Below, one piece after another: positions 1-11,539 of a stretch of DNA of 64,000 bases. The position numbers and the translations under genes were made by a program. The notes beneath the pieces were generated by a model. That model worked only from the letters and a program-made list of their open reading frames with translations, did no database searches and was not told the origin of the DNA. Numbering within the stretch: position 1 is the stretch's first letter; every line of letters begins with the position of its first letter. Source of the stretch: Zingiber officinale (Eukaryota; Streptophyta; Magnoliopsida; Zingiberales; Zingiberaceae); the NCBI RefSeq assembly GCF_018446385.1, contig NW_024589857.1:835199-899198 (forward strand). The letters are read 5' to 3'.

Positions 1-59
1 TTTACCCCTCCTTTTATTATTATTACTAGTTTTTTTTTTTACTAAGATTGTTAATTTAA

Positions 60-620
60 AATCATCTTTGCGACTAGAGCCGTCAATTTGGGTTGGACCC
101 GTCGGATTGACCCGTCCCGTCAAATAATTTAAGCAGGTTGGGTTGGAACTTTATCAACCCAAGCCCGTCGTGGACCAATCCGCCTAGGCCCGCGACCCAC
201 GCGGGTACGCCCGCGATGGACTTGGGTTGACCCGCGGGTTGAGAAACATATGTAAACTAAGTTTTATGTCATTTTATTATCTTTCTTTGTTATAATTTTG
301 AAATAAAAATAGTACTTTTCATCCAACATAAGTATTTGTTTGTGTCCATTTATATTTAAAATATATATTTGTGGATACATTTAATTGATTAAATTTTTCT
401 GAAGTAAAACGTTGTAGATATGAAATATTTTTTATTTTTTTTAAAAAAAAATTGATTGGCCCGCGGGTTGATCCGTCAAACCCGCAACCCGCCTTGGATT
501 TGGTTGGGTTGGAAATTTCCCAATCCGCCATGTTGATAGGTCAGCCCGCTCCGTCTCATCAAATAGTTGGCCCGTCACGGATCGACCCGTCCTGTCACAT
601 ATTGACCCGTCTGATAGGGA
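60..620. repeat. GGGTTGACCCGT-rich repeat, possibly a decayed hAT-type element
   Basis: Two blocks (about 65-240 and 455-610) are packed with variants of GGGTTGGACCCGTC and GACCCGCGGGTT, separated by an AT-rich centre. Similar motifs occur at the ends of non-autonomous hAT elements in plants, and the left block starts TAGAGCCGTCAATTTGGG, which resembles such ends. I could not identify a clean matching inverted end or an 8-bp target duplication, so the class is uncertain. Reading frames here are chance products of the repeat. Confidence 0.35.
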
Positions 621-1135
621 GATGAAGTAATAAAAACCCAAACTAAAAAAAATAAAGTCGGTGCCCAGCATTAATAACCAAACTCAAGTGTTTTAATTTA
701 TGACAAATGATTAAAATTTATTGTTATATTCTAAGTTATTTATCGAGTTTGAATGATTAAATAGTTTGATGGGATTTGATATTAGGACGAAGTTTAGTTA
801 GATTTGAACGACTTGATAACTAGCTTTTTTGAATTTTTTTAAAATAAGTGCACAATGGAATGAATAAAAGAAGAACGAACATGAGCAGTTTGAATTTTGT
901 TCGGAGTCTTCCACGACTCCAACTTTAAAACTTGGGTCCTCTAAACCTTTTTCATGGGTTGGTAACAAAATTATCAACCTTAGAATTTAATATGCGGGAA
1001 AAAGCGATAGAAAAATTATGCAATAACTACACATTACCAAAGTCTAGACTCGTTTGAGTATGTAGTGGCGTTGTATCATTCATGCGTCGTTGAAGCTTAA
1101 ATGCAGCAGCATTGCAAGGTCATAGAATAATGTAA
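621..1135. other. gene-free AT-rich stretch
   Basis: I see no coding, RNA or clear repeat structure here; composition is AT-rich and reading frames are short and unconvincing. Confidence 0.5.
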
Positions 1136-2251
1136 GGGCTTCTGTATGAGTTGAGTTTCTTCTATTGGTCGAACAACTCTTTTATTGAATATTGAGGCGC
1201 CTCCAACCTCATCTAAGGTGCCTCCAATATCAAAATTGATCTCGTAAACTTCGGACTTAATCAGCTCTGTGAGCCTCAGTTTCTATCCACGCAAGGGCGC
1301 CTCCAGGTGCCTCCAATGGTTCTCTGAGGCACCTCCAGCACACTCCAAGGCGGCTTCCCGCAGCAAAACTTTATCCACAAAGTTTATCTCCTCGAAGGCG
1401 CCTTCAACCTATCCAGGGCGCCTTCATTCGAGCTCTAAGGCGCCTCCAACCACCTTCGAGGAGTATCGAGCACTGTTCATCTGAGAGTTAACTTTTGCAC
1501 TTTACTCCTGTAAAATACGTTAGTAAATATAACCTGTAAAATAAAGTTAGTTCAATATAAAATAAATGTATTATGACTTAGATCCTATCTTACAAAGATC
1601 ATGATCTAATATTGATTTGAACTTAGACTTCCAAAATGGATCTAAGTTGGATCAACACTTACAGCCCCATTGGGGCTCCTCCTCACTAGATTTCTTTCCT
1701 CCAGTTGTTTACCTGACCTTACTTGCCAAACATCTGATCCTCTAGATCTGTTTGGACTTTCTTTATCCCTGCTTAGTATCTGATCATCCTGATAAACTAA
1801 GACTTTCCTACAATACTAAGCTAGCACAATAGATATAAAATAATAAAGTAAAATAGTATTATTAGTATTAAGAATTCGCTAATCTGGTCAATTGGAAACC
1901 ACTCAATCACATATGCTTAGGGTTTTACTCCTCCATGATTTCTCATTACCTAGGGTTACCTACCTAAGGTTGCCTAGCTTCACTCACCAGGACTTCCATT
2001 ACCTGGCTTTACATAACAGGACTTCCATCATCTATCCTCACTCACTAGAGTCTAACTTTATTTACTAGGACTTCTATTACCTGACTCACTTACCAGGACT
2101 TTCACCACCGATCTTCACTCACTAGGGTCTGGCTTCATTCACCAGGACTTCCATCACCTATCTTCACTCATTATGGTTTGACTTTACTCATCAGGACTTC
2201 CACCACCTAACTTCACTTACTAGGATCTAACTTCACTCATCAGTACTTCCC
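1136..2251. repeat. LTR-retrotransposon-derived sequence (left half of the host of the 2257-8584 element)
   Basis: This stretch has a block of GGCGCCTCCA-type palindromic motifs (1190-1460), then repeated short units built on CTTCACTCACCAGGACTTCC (about 1910-2250). The same phrases recur at 3660-3910, and the GGCGCCTCC motif recurs inside the LTRs at 42,880-43,070 and 46,540-46,730. It also resembles 8590-9300 on the other side of the inserted element, for example the phrase TTGCCAAACATCTGATCCTC (1724-1743) against CTGCCAAACATCAGGTCCTC. I infer one older LTR-type repeat that was split by the element at 2257-8584. Confidence 0.5.
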
Positions 2252-2705
2252 CTTGCTGTAAGTGCCCCGTGATAGTTTTGATGCTTGTGTATTTGATCCT
2301 TGTGTCTAAGTGTGCAGGAGCTTAGAAACATAAAAATTTGAGCGGAAAACTCAGTTAGCGAGAAGGATGACATGGGAAGGGAGTCAACGGCCTTGGTGCA
2401 TCTGAAAGACAAAGTGCTGCGGAAGAGTACGCTAGCTGACGAGAAGGAAGCGCGTGGTATTTCTGAGGGATGAGAAGCCAGAGCGGAAGACTGCTCGAGG
2501 AGGGAAGATCGAAGTTGGATTCGGGTGAGCTCAACTCTAGAAGGTCGGAGGATCACCTAAGCAACCGGAGATCGCGCTGAACAGTCAACCTGAGGTTGAC
2601 TGATCCGAGTGCCTCGACAAGATGGTCCAGGCGCCCGGACCATCAAGGCAACTCATAGGTGCCTCGTCGTAGTGTTGTTGTTGTGGATCACCTTTGGGTC
2701 CACGT

Positions 2706-4110
2706 TGTTAGGACCAAAAGTAGCTAGAGGGGGGGTGAATAGCTCGTCGCGTGCCCGGTGTTCGGCGATACTTGTTTCTTCGAAGATGTGCAGCGGAAAA
2801 TACAGAAACAAATCACACAACGCTAACACGGTTGGTTTACTTGGTATCCACCTCACAAGAGGTGACTAGTCCAAGGATCCACACCAACACACACACCCTC
2901 CACTAATAAAACTCTCCTTTATGGTAACTGCCAAAGGCGGAGAAGCCCTACAAGACTCAATACAAGAAGAAGAAAGGATAGTAAAGAAATACAAGCTTAC
3001 AAGCTTACAATGAGTGCACAAACCCTAACCCTAGTTTCTTCTTCTTGCTTTGATCCGCCTCTTGACTTGGAAGAGCCTCCAAGAACCTTCAAGAACTGGC
3101 GATCTCGAGCTTGAGAAGAGCTGTGGAGGAGCTGGTGAAGATCTGAAATGAATCGGTGAAGAGATAAGAACGCCGGCTCAAATACGACTCAGCGGTCGGA
3201 TCCCGATCGATTCGATTTTCCCAATCGATCGGGAGGCTTTGGATCGATCCACGGATCGATCCGCGCTGCTCGAGCGGCGGATCGATCCACGGATCGATCC
3301 AGCGCTTATCGCGGGAAGCAGCAGCGTCCCAATCGATCCACTGATCGATTGAGACCTCTGGATCGATCAACTGATCGATCCAGAGGCTTTCTGTTCGCTG
3401 GGAAAGATCTGGATCGATCCACTGATCGATCCAGAGCCTGGATCGATCCAGCACTTGGTTTTTGCCCAAAACCAAGTCTCAAACCTCCCAAACCAACATC
3501 CGGTCAACCTTAACCTGTTGATACGTCATGCCTAGCATCTAGTCACTCCCTTGACCTGCTAAGACTCCCTCACCAAGTCTCCGGTCAATCCCTTTGACCC
3601 ACTTGGACTTTTCTTTCATGCCAAGTATCCGGTCACTCTCTTGACCTACTTGGACTTTCACCTAGCTTCACTCACTAGGATTTTCAATCTGCCTAGCTTC
3701 ACTCACTAGGTCTTTCACACTGCCTAGCTTCACTCACTAGGTCTTTCACTTGGTTTCACTCACCAGGAATTTCCTTCTGCCTGGCTTCACTCACCAGGAC
3801 TTCCATACTGCCTAGCTTCACTCACTAGGACTTTCACCTTGCTTCACTCACCAGGATTTCCATCTGCCTAGCTTCACTCACTAGGACTTTCACCTGCTTC
3901 ACTCACCAGGGTTTCCTTCCAGTCAGGTATACTTACTTGACTCTTCTTCATTCACACTGATCAGTCCCTGATCAAAATCTCCCCATATAAACAACTGCAC
4001 CTGCATTATCCATGTATCTACATGTATTGTCAAACATCGAAACTATGACTAAGACTTAAGCTTGGTCAAGCTAACCAGTCAACCTTGACCTAAGGGATAT
4101 TGCACCAACA
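2706..4110 (+). mobile_element. solo LTR nested in the left LTR of element A
   Basis: This 1,405-bp sequence starts TGTTAGGACC and ends GCACCAACA. It is flanked by CACGT (2701-2705) and CACAT (4111-4115), a 5-bp target duplication with one mismatch. The right LTR of element A preserves the empty site: GATCACCTTTGGGTCTACATCAGC near 8050-8073 runs straight across the position where this insertion sits. No internal region or second LTR is present, so it is a solo LTR. It contains a short satellite of GATCGATCC units (3190-3450) and repeated TTCACTCACTAGG units (3660-3920). Confidence 0.8.
3190..3460. repeat. GATCGATCC-type short tandem satellite
   Basis: Irregular repeats built on GGATCGATCCACTGATCGATCC fill this stretch inside the nested solo LTR. 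The unit is close to self-complementary, so many alternative hairpins are possible. The reading frames it opens (repeated Trp-Ile-Asp on the minus strand) are products of the repeat and not genes. Confidence 0.75.
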
Positions 4111-4677
4111 CACATCAGCAGTAGTCCGAGCACCTGGACATGGTTTAGGTGCCCAGACATGGTCCAGGTGCCCGGACATGAAAAATTCAATCTTGAAGCC
4201 ATTGCACGGAGATAAAGTTTGCCTCTCTGGGGGCGCCCGGAGTTTCTACGTCAACAAATGGCTAATTTCGACCAATGAGTTATAAATAGAGTCCTGATCT
4301 TCTTCATTCAGAACAACACTTACTGTAATTGAATTTCTATTCTGTTCTTCAAGTTCTATGCTTTCAACATCCTATACGAGGCTTCTCCACCTCTGACTTG
4401 TGTCGAAGAAGGAGTCTGCTAGTTGAGCTTCACTTGTCTTGGATTAGCAACCTCCCTAGTTGTAAACCAAGTAAATAATTTTGTCTTGTACTTATTTTAT
4501 GCAATTTTACTTTTGTTTATTAAAGTGTTTGTCTTAATTAAAGTCAAAAGTTTTGGAAAGGGTATTTTGCTATTTTAGGCAATTCACCCTCTCTTGTCGG
4601 TCACACCAGGACCAACAAATGGTATCAGAGGGAGGATGCTTCAGAAGGACTAACTGACGATCAAAGCAAATAAATTG

Positions 4678-5623
4678 ATGGTCAGGCCAAGTCTCAACCC
4701 GCCAAAGTTCGAGGGGGAGTTCACACACTGAAAACGCCGAATGGAGGTATTTCTAAGAATAGATTTCGAAATTCTTTTAATAATATAGTATGATTTTGTA
4801 GTTCTTAAGGATCAATAAGGAGAAGAGAAAGAAGAAAATCTTTGGATGAAGAAGGAACAAAGTGACTTCATATCCAATAGTAGAGCGAAATACCACTTGC
4901 TAAGTGTATTACCGCTCAAGAAGCAGCCGCATTGGAAGCTACATCTCGACCAAATAACTCTGGGAGAAATTCTTGGAGTTCCATGAAAGCACATTCAATG
5001 CAAAGCCTACACGATGACTAACAAACCTCCACTTGGAAAAAGGTGAGACGGTGGCTCAACTACACGCGAAGATCAAGGAGTTGATCATCAGACTAATTAA
5101 TCTCAGTAAAATGGTAACCAACTGGGACTCTGTCCGCTACGCACCCAACATCTTTCCCAGAACTCCAAAGTGGACCTCGATCACAGACGTCTACTACATC
5201 TCTAAGGACTAGGAGGTAAGTACTTTAGAAGAACTTTTTTCAACATTAGAATTACATGAATCTAAATGTGCAGGTACAAGAAAGGAGTCAATCCAGAACC
5301 TGACACTAAGAGCTAACAAGAAAGACGAACCCGAGTCAGACTCAAACCTTGATGTAAACCAAGAAGATTTCATGGTAAGAAAATCCAAAGAGCAAGCGAA
5401 AGATTCGATGCTACAATTATCAGAAAAAAGGATACATGAAGGATGACTGCCTGGAGCTTATGAAGGAGAAAGATAAAGGCCAAAGTGAAACAAGCACAAC
5501 AATCTCAAGGCCACTTGGAATGAAAGTTCATCATCTGAATCTGAGATACAAGCCTATGCTAGACTAGCACTGATGGCTAGTCACGAAGAACCAAGCAACT
5601 TGGAAGCTAGCATAGATTAAGGG
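4678..5623 (+). pseudogene. degenerate copia-type gag of element A
   Basis: Translation from the ATG at 4678 gives MVRPSLNPPKFEGEFTH, which I recognise as the start of a Ty1/copia gag. It is then broken by TGA where a Trp is expected and by a TAG soon after. Later parts of gag are visible in shifted frames: a leucine-rich helix region near 5040-5160, and a zinc-knuckle remnant near 5410-5450. In that remnant the usual Cys-Cys-His-Cys pattern reads CYNYQKKGYMKDDC, so one Cys and the His are both replaced by Tyr. The tail reads through to a stop at about 5621. No functional protein can come from it. Confidence 0.7.
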
Positions 5624-6890
5624 GAGCTACATTTGAATAAAGCAATTGTGAAGAAGAAGAATTCAGCTTTAGATTAGATCTGATAAGTGAGGTATGTATT
5701 CTACCATCTGACCAATTATGTTATGGTATAAAATCAATGTTCAAATATTTATGTAAGCTTAAAACTAAGAATATAAATTTTAAAATGGAAAATATAAATT
5801 TAAAAACAATTTTAGCTAAAGTATGCCCATTAGAAGAATTTGATAAAGTTAAAACTGGAAATGCAAAATTGAAAGAACAAATAGACAATTAAAAAAAGTT
5901 TGCATGTTCAAATTTTATTACTTTAAATTTAAAAAATTATCAAGGGCTAAATCGGTATTATAAATTTCATAAGGATCAAATAAAAAAAATAATAAGAAAA
6001 TACATTCTAAGAAAAGTTTATGATTAATCAGTAGATAGGAACCTATATTAGATTTCAAAATCATACTTAGGTTAAATCTGTATATATGTTTTAATTTTAA
6101 TTTGCTTTAATATTTTCATTTCATGCTTAAAATTATCTATTTTTTCAAATAAATTATTTAGTTTCATTTATTTCTGAAATTATTAGATCTTGATTTTTCT
6201 GTGAAAAGAGATTTTTTTTTACTTATCTGTAGGAAAAATTTTAAATTTTTTTACCTTTAATCAATTTTCTATGATTTTTTACCAGAATTTAAATTGTTAA
6301 TATTAAAAATTCTCAAAAAAATCAAGTTTTAAAAATCTATTTTTTCTGCAGATATGATTTTTATTTTTCATACTAAAAAAACTTTACAAAATTTTTCGAG
6401 CTCAAAATCTATTTTAAATTTTTTAAGAAAATATATTTCTCTATATAAAATAATTAATTACTACTTATATTAATTGTTTTTATTCACGAAAATTTTATCA
6501 CAATTCTTGATTATTGTTTAACAGTGACAAAATTTTCCAAAATTTTCAAGAAATAAAAACAATTTTAAAATTTTTTTTATTAAAATTGGTTTTACATACA
6601 AAAAATCAGTTTTTCAAAATATTAGTTTCCACAATTTTTTAAGTCTTAGTACTATTTAGATAACCCTTAGAATTTTTTTTTTTATGTTCGCCCTTATTTT
6701 AATGTAATCAAATGGGGAGAGAAAAGATTAAGTCTAGAAAGAAATATAATTTTTTTTATTAATTGTCAAATTTTTGTATTAACAGTTTCAATTTGTATAT
6801 TAAATACTTTAGTTTGCAAATATATTTACTTTACTATTTTTCTTAAACCCTAACTTAACTTGGATTCATTCACATCAAAAATGAGAAGAT
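5624..6890. other. AT-rich non-coding internal region of element A
   Basis: This is strongly AT-rich with long T and A runs and no pol motifs. It ends in the purine tract next to the right LTR. Confidence 0.6.
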
Positions 6891-8584
6891 TGTAAGTACC
6901 TCATGGTATTTTGATGTGATAAACCAAGTCAAGTTAGGTCCTATATAGTTGATCCTTGTGTCTAAGTGTGTAGAAGCTTAGGAATACAAGAATTCGAACG
7001 AAAGACGTAACTAGTGAGAAAGATGGCACGGGAAGAAAGTTGACAGGCTCGATGCATCTGAGGGACGAGGTGCTGCCGAAAAGTATGTTGGCGGACGAGA
7101 AAGAAGCACGCAACATTTCTGAGGGATGAGAAGCCTAAACAGAAGGCTGCTAGAGGAGAAAAGACTTGAATTGGGTTCGGGTGAGTTCAACTCTGAAAGC
7201 CCGGAGGATCATCCAAGCAACCGGAGAACGGGTCAGACGATCAGCCCAAGGGTGACTGATCTGGATGCCCAAACCACCAAGGTGTAGGATCGAAAAGAAT
7301 TTAGATATCTCCATAATGATATGATATTATCCACTTTGGGCCTAATTCCTCATGATTTTGCTCTTGGGCTCTACCCAAAATGCCGCATACTAATGGAGAT
7401 ATCTTTCTCTTATAAACCCATGATATTTCCCATGTGTTTTCAATGTGGGACTATGTTTGCAACCTTGCAACCCCAACAATCCCCCCTAAACAAAGGACCA
7501 CAGGCTTTCCATGTTCGATCTTCAATCCACCAGGTCTTCCTGCCCCTTGGTCCACCCGACCTACTAGAACTTTCTTGCCTAGCCGCAACTAGGACTTCCT
7601 ACTTGGTGGCTGGTCCTCTTGATCCGGATATAGGAGACCCCACGTTCTTTGTTCAAGGTCAATATTGTATCCACATAGCTCAATCAGACCATATATCTTG
7701 TGTACAGTTAATGGTTAAACCTTCTGGCAGTCCGGACTTTGATACCAATAGTAGGATCGAAAATAATTTAGATATCACCACAATGACATGATATTGTCCA
7801 CTTTGGGCCTAGACCCTCATGACTTTGCTCTTGGGCTCTCTCCAAAAGGCCTCATACCAATGAAGATGTCTTTCTCTTATAAACCCATGATCTTTCTCAT
7901 GTGTTTTCAATGTGGGACTATATTTACAACCTTGCAACCCCAACACAAGACACCTCACAGGCAGGCGCCTGGACAGGGTCCAAGCGCCCAAACAAGGTCC
8001 AAGCGCCCGGACATAAAAAATTCAAGCGCCCCGACATGTTGTTAATGTGGATCACCTTTGGGTCTACATCAGCAATTGTTCAGGCGCCTGGACAGGGTCC
8101 AAGCGCCCCGGACATGAAAAATTCAATCTCGAAACCTTTGCGAAGTCGTTGCCTGGAGATAAAATTTGCCTCGCTGAAGTGTCCGGAGAGGTTTCAAGCG
8201 CTTGGAATTGCCACATCAGTAAATGACTAGTTTCGACTAGTGGACTATAAATAGAGTCTTGGTCTTCTTCATTCAGAACAACACTTACTGTAATCAAATT
8301 TTTATTCTATTCTTCAAGTTCTGAGCTTTTAACGTCCTGTATGAGGCTTATCTGCCTCCAAATTGTGTCGAAGAAGGAGTCTGCTAGTTAAGCTTCACTT
8401 GCCTTGGATTAATAACCTTCTCGGTTTCAAATCAAATAAATATTTTTGTCTTGTACATATTTTATGCAATTTTACTTTTATCTATTAAAGTGTTTGTCTT
8501 AAACAAAGTCGAAAGTTTCAGAAAGGGTATATTTGTTATTTTAAGTAATTCACCCCCCTCTTGTCGGCCACATCAGGACTAATA
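6891..8584 (+). repeat. right LTR of element A (split by a nested TRIM)
   Basis: It begins TGTAAGTACC directly after a purine-rich tract and ends GGACTAATA, the degenerate counterpart of GGACCAACA in the left LTR. It is interrupted at 7283-7945 by a miniature LTR element. Compared with the left LTR it keeps a 30-40 bp segment near 6920-6950 that the left copy lacks; the LTR at 42,176 has a similar segment. Confidence 0.8.
7283..7945 (-). mobile_element. TRIM: 663-bp miniature LTR retrotransposon
   Basis: Two 196-bp direct repeats (7283-7478 and 7750-7945) bound a 271-bp non-coding interior. Read on the minus strand, the right repeat is the 5' LTR and is followed by ATTGGTATCAAAGTC, a primer-binding site like that for initiator tRNA-Met. 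The interior ends in a TTAGGGGGGAT polypurine tract that abuts the 3' LTR, which begins TGTTGGGG. Flanking duplications are CAAGG (7278-7282) and CAAGA (7946-7950). It encodes no protein, so mobility would depend on enzymes from another element. The outer T of the right repeat is mutated to A. Confidence 0.85.
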
Positions 8585-9300
8585 CTTGCCTAACCCTCAG
8601 TTAAAACAAGTCACTTAGTAGACTTCTCACCTACCTAACCTTCGGTTAGAACTTACCCTTACTAGTTATATAGTCCTGATTAGACTTCTTTCTTCCGAAC
8701 ATCAAGTCCTATTTAAATCAACCTTTAGTCAACCTAACCATATTTGGGTACATTGTCAAACATCAAAACCCCATATGGTATTGTGATCTGCCACTGTGCT
8801 TGCCATAATAGGTTTAGTCGACTGATAGATGGATTTCGTCGACCGATCCTCATATATACCAAACTTGTTCTGCAAAACATAAACTTTGTGCTAAGTTAGC
8901 TAGGTTTGGTCAACGAAACCTCCTGTTTGGTCAATCAATCCTTCTGGTTTCTGTAAAACAAAGTTAGTTCCACAAGTATAAAAATACTCCTGCAAAATAG
9001 AATTAATACAATATAATAATGCATGAATAGGAAAAAACAATAAGACATGTCTCTATCTCTTGTCTTGATCTTAGATCTTAATTTGGAAACCTTCCAATTT
9101 TTTTAGTTGGACCAGCGATCTAGGATTTGTCCCTTTCCGGAACACGACCTCCCCGTTGCTCCACTCCAGTTGCTTATCTCAATCTACCTGCCAAACATCA
9201 GGTCCTCCAGACTTAGTTGGACTTGGGCTTAATATTGGATTGGCTCACCAAGACTTTCCCTCGATATCAAGTCTTCTAGACCTATTGAGTCCATCTATCA
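8585..9300. repeat. LTR-derived sequence (right half of the host of element A)
   Basis: It starts with the right CTTGC duplication and continues phrases found before 2251, such as TCCAGTTG...CTGCCAAACATCAGG (9161-9211). No coding potential is visible. Confidence 0.45.
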
Positions 9301-9560
9301 AGTATTAGTTGTAGAGGCATGCCCGATAAGATGTGTGTTAAAAACATATTTCCTAAAAATACACAGCGGAAGACTTAATGATAAATAAACTAATTTATTT
9401 ATCACACACATCATACACATGCAAGATATAATCGTGTAGACAAGATCATAAAACAAAATGAAATAGAATAACAATTATTCTAGATATACCTTATGGATGA
9501 CCTATAACGAGAAGAGCATCAACCTTTTGCGACGTTATCGAACCTCGTCTCTATTCATAG

Positions 9561-10329
9561 TGTCGGAGTGTATACTAAAAGTCTAGCTTTTGTATAAACA
9601 TTTATAAGAATCACATTGGTCAAGTGTCTACATTTATATATATCAAATGTAGATGTTCAATTAATTTATATTATAGATAACATAGTGTGTGGTGTCACAC
9701 ACAGAAGATCGTGTTATCGATTCTTTATAAATTATAAACAGTAGCTCACGACTGAGATGGAAAGGAACAAACCATCGAAAAAGTTGTAGTGTAATTAGGT
9801 ATGAGTTTATCTTGACTAATAAATTACACTAGTGCACTCTAAGTGTATTGAGCATGACCATTTAAGGAAAGTTCTTTTTATACTGACTTAATAAAAGAAC
9901 AAGTCCTTAATTATTATGGAAGTGTGTGCTCTTAATCCTAATATAATAACAAGCACATATATTTAATATTTATTTCTTTAACTTATCAAAGGGTGAGATT
10001 TAGCTTGATAAATCAATAAGCCCGATAAGTTGGGAAAATGATATTACTTATAGTGTGTGTTGTTGATTATAGAAGGAAACTGTGTCCTAGTAATCTAGGT
10101 TGATAATGTCCCTAAGAGGATCTCATAAGGATTGCCATGTTAAACCCTGCAGGTGGACTTAGTCCGACATGACGATAAGGTTGAGTGGTACTACTCTTGG
10201 ATCTCATAAGGAAAAGCTTTTTGTGCCTCCATTTTACTTTTGTATGATTGATGTATAGCGGCTTTAAAGCCAATAACTTAACTTGATGCTTCTATCCATG
10301 TTTCATAAATACCCGGATTATATCCAACA
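9561..10329 (+). repeat. probable LTR or solo LTR, internally shortened
   Basis: The block runs from TGTCGGAGTGTATAC to ATATCCAACA, so it has TG...CA ends. Its text resembles, from memory, a widespread copia LTR family of Zingiberales genomes. The flanking five bases (CATAG and AATAC) do not match, so a simple solo LTR is not proven; recombination or truncation is possible. Nothing in it is coding. Confidence 0.5.
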
Positions 10330-11145
10330 AATACAACATACGTTTTCCCCTATATGAAAACAATATTCAGAATTTTGTATAAATAAAATATTAGAACTTA
10401 AAATGAAATGATTTACCATTCGTTGATACTAGGAAACGTCAGTTGCAACTTTCCTGCATAACCGATATGAAAAACATAATTGACAATATACATAATTGAT
10501 AATAGATGACGGTATAACACAGAAACAAAACAAAGATTCAAATATTTACAATCCTTAAAAAAGGAAAAAAAAAACTACAGCTTTATAATAAGAGATGTTG
10601 AGTATATTTTGTGCTATGGCATAGAACCAGTACAATAGTTGTTCCATGTTAATTCTTGTTACCTCACAAGAAGCCTGTGTTAAAGCAAAGTATCTTTCAG
10701 ATTTGTGAAGTGAGATTTCAGCTTACCAAAATTTCTAGGAGAAGTTGATGTGGCAGAGTAAGTAATATCTAAGGCGATATAATTACAGAATAAGTTCCAC
10801 AAAGAGTTATGCAGAATTAATTTGTGTTGTTGGTAATTATTCAGTTTGAAGCATTCAATAAATGCAAGACATGATAATTTAAACAAGTTCATTCCATGCC
10901 TCTCTGAAGCATTCGTTTATGCAATTTTAATATGTTGAACAAGCTCAAGTCGCCTCTAATAAGATGAAAGGCCTCTAATGTGTTGAACAAGCTCAAGTCG
11001 CCTCCAATAAGATGAAAGTCAAATATCCATTTGAAACTTATGAGAGACCGTGAAAGCTTCGATCGAAAAGATTAAGACCTAACCGAGACACTAGCAAAGG
11101 GAGGGGAGCTTGAAGTGAATGCCTTGGAATCTCGCCTCCGATTAG
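10330..11145. other. gene-free stretch with a small direct duplication
   Basis: No convincing gene. A roughly 47-bp direct duplication with the phrase TGTTGAACAAGCTCAAGTCG occurs at about 10,933 and 10,980. Confidence 0.45.
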
Positions 11146-11470
11146 TCTCACTTAGGGCACAGGGACTGGGCGAGGGGGTCTCTGCGGTGAGCTAGGGCAC
11201 AGCGTCGGGAGGAAGTCGGGAGCAAGAGGATTTGCGGCGAGTCGGGAGGAAGAGGAAGACGTGGCGATTTAGGGCAGTGTCAGGAGGAAGCGGAAGATGC
11301 GGCTTGAGGAAAATGAGGCGGCGATTTAGGGCAACGTCGGGAGGAAGGGGAAGATACTGCGAGAGGAAAATGAGGGTTGTCTCGTGGCAAGAAGGGAATA
11401 GAAATGCTTGACACGGACTTGCCACGAGGGCAGAGTCCGCAGCGGTCCGCACGCTATTGTCTGCAACGTA

Positions 11471-11475
<5 letters not shown>

Positions 11476-11509
<34 letters not shown>

Positions 11510-11537
11510 ACATATATATATACACACACACACACAC
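11476..11537. repeat. (TA)n and (CA)n microsatellite
   Basis: A run of about 17 TA units is followed, after a short break, by a CA run. It inflates overlapping reading frames on both strands that are not genes. Confidence 0.9.
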
Positions 11538-11539
11538 AA

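Larger units (their letters stand above)
2257..4617 (+). repeat. left LTR of element A (split by a nested solo LTR)
   Basis: It begins TGTAAGTGCCCCGTG and ends GGACCAACA next to the primer-binding site. The parts at 2257-2705 and 4116-4617 pair with 6891-7282 and 7951-8584 of the right LTR, for example in the shared phrases CTTGTGTCTAAGTGTG and TTCATTCAGAACAACACTTACTGT. A probable promoter box (TATAAATAGAG) lies near 4270. The two LTRs differ at many positions and by indels, so the insertion is old. Confidence 0.8.
2257..8584 (+). mobile_element. decayed LTR retrotransposon (element A), gag-only, with two nested insertions
   Basis: The element runs from TGTAAGTGCC to GGACTAATA and is flanked by a perfect 5-bp duplication, CTTGC, at 2252-2256 and 8585-8589. 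The left LTR ends CCAACA at 4617 and is followed by AATGGTATCAGAG, a primer-binding site complementary to initiator tRNA-Met. A purine-rich tract (ATGAGAAGAT) abuts the right LTR at 6891. Without the nested insertions the two LTRs are about 950 and 1,026 bp. The internal part (4618-6890) has only a degenerate gag and AT-rich sequence. I see no protease, integrase or reverse transcriptase, so it is non-autonomous or internally deleted. The gag style suggests Ty1/copia. Confidence 0.85.

Noticed and set aside
3089-3491. Two minus-strand frames with repeated Trp-Ile-Asp or Asp-Arg-Ser text
   Set aside because: They are translations of the GATCGATCC satellite inside a solo LTR; no family similarity and no gene context.
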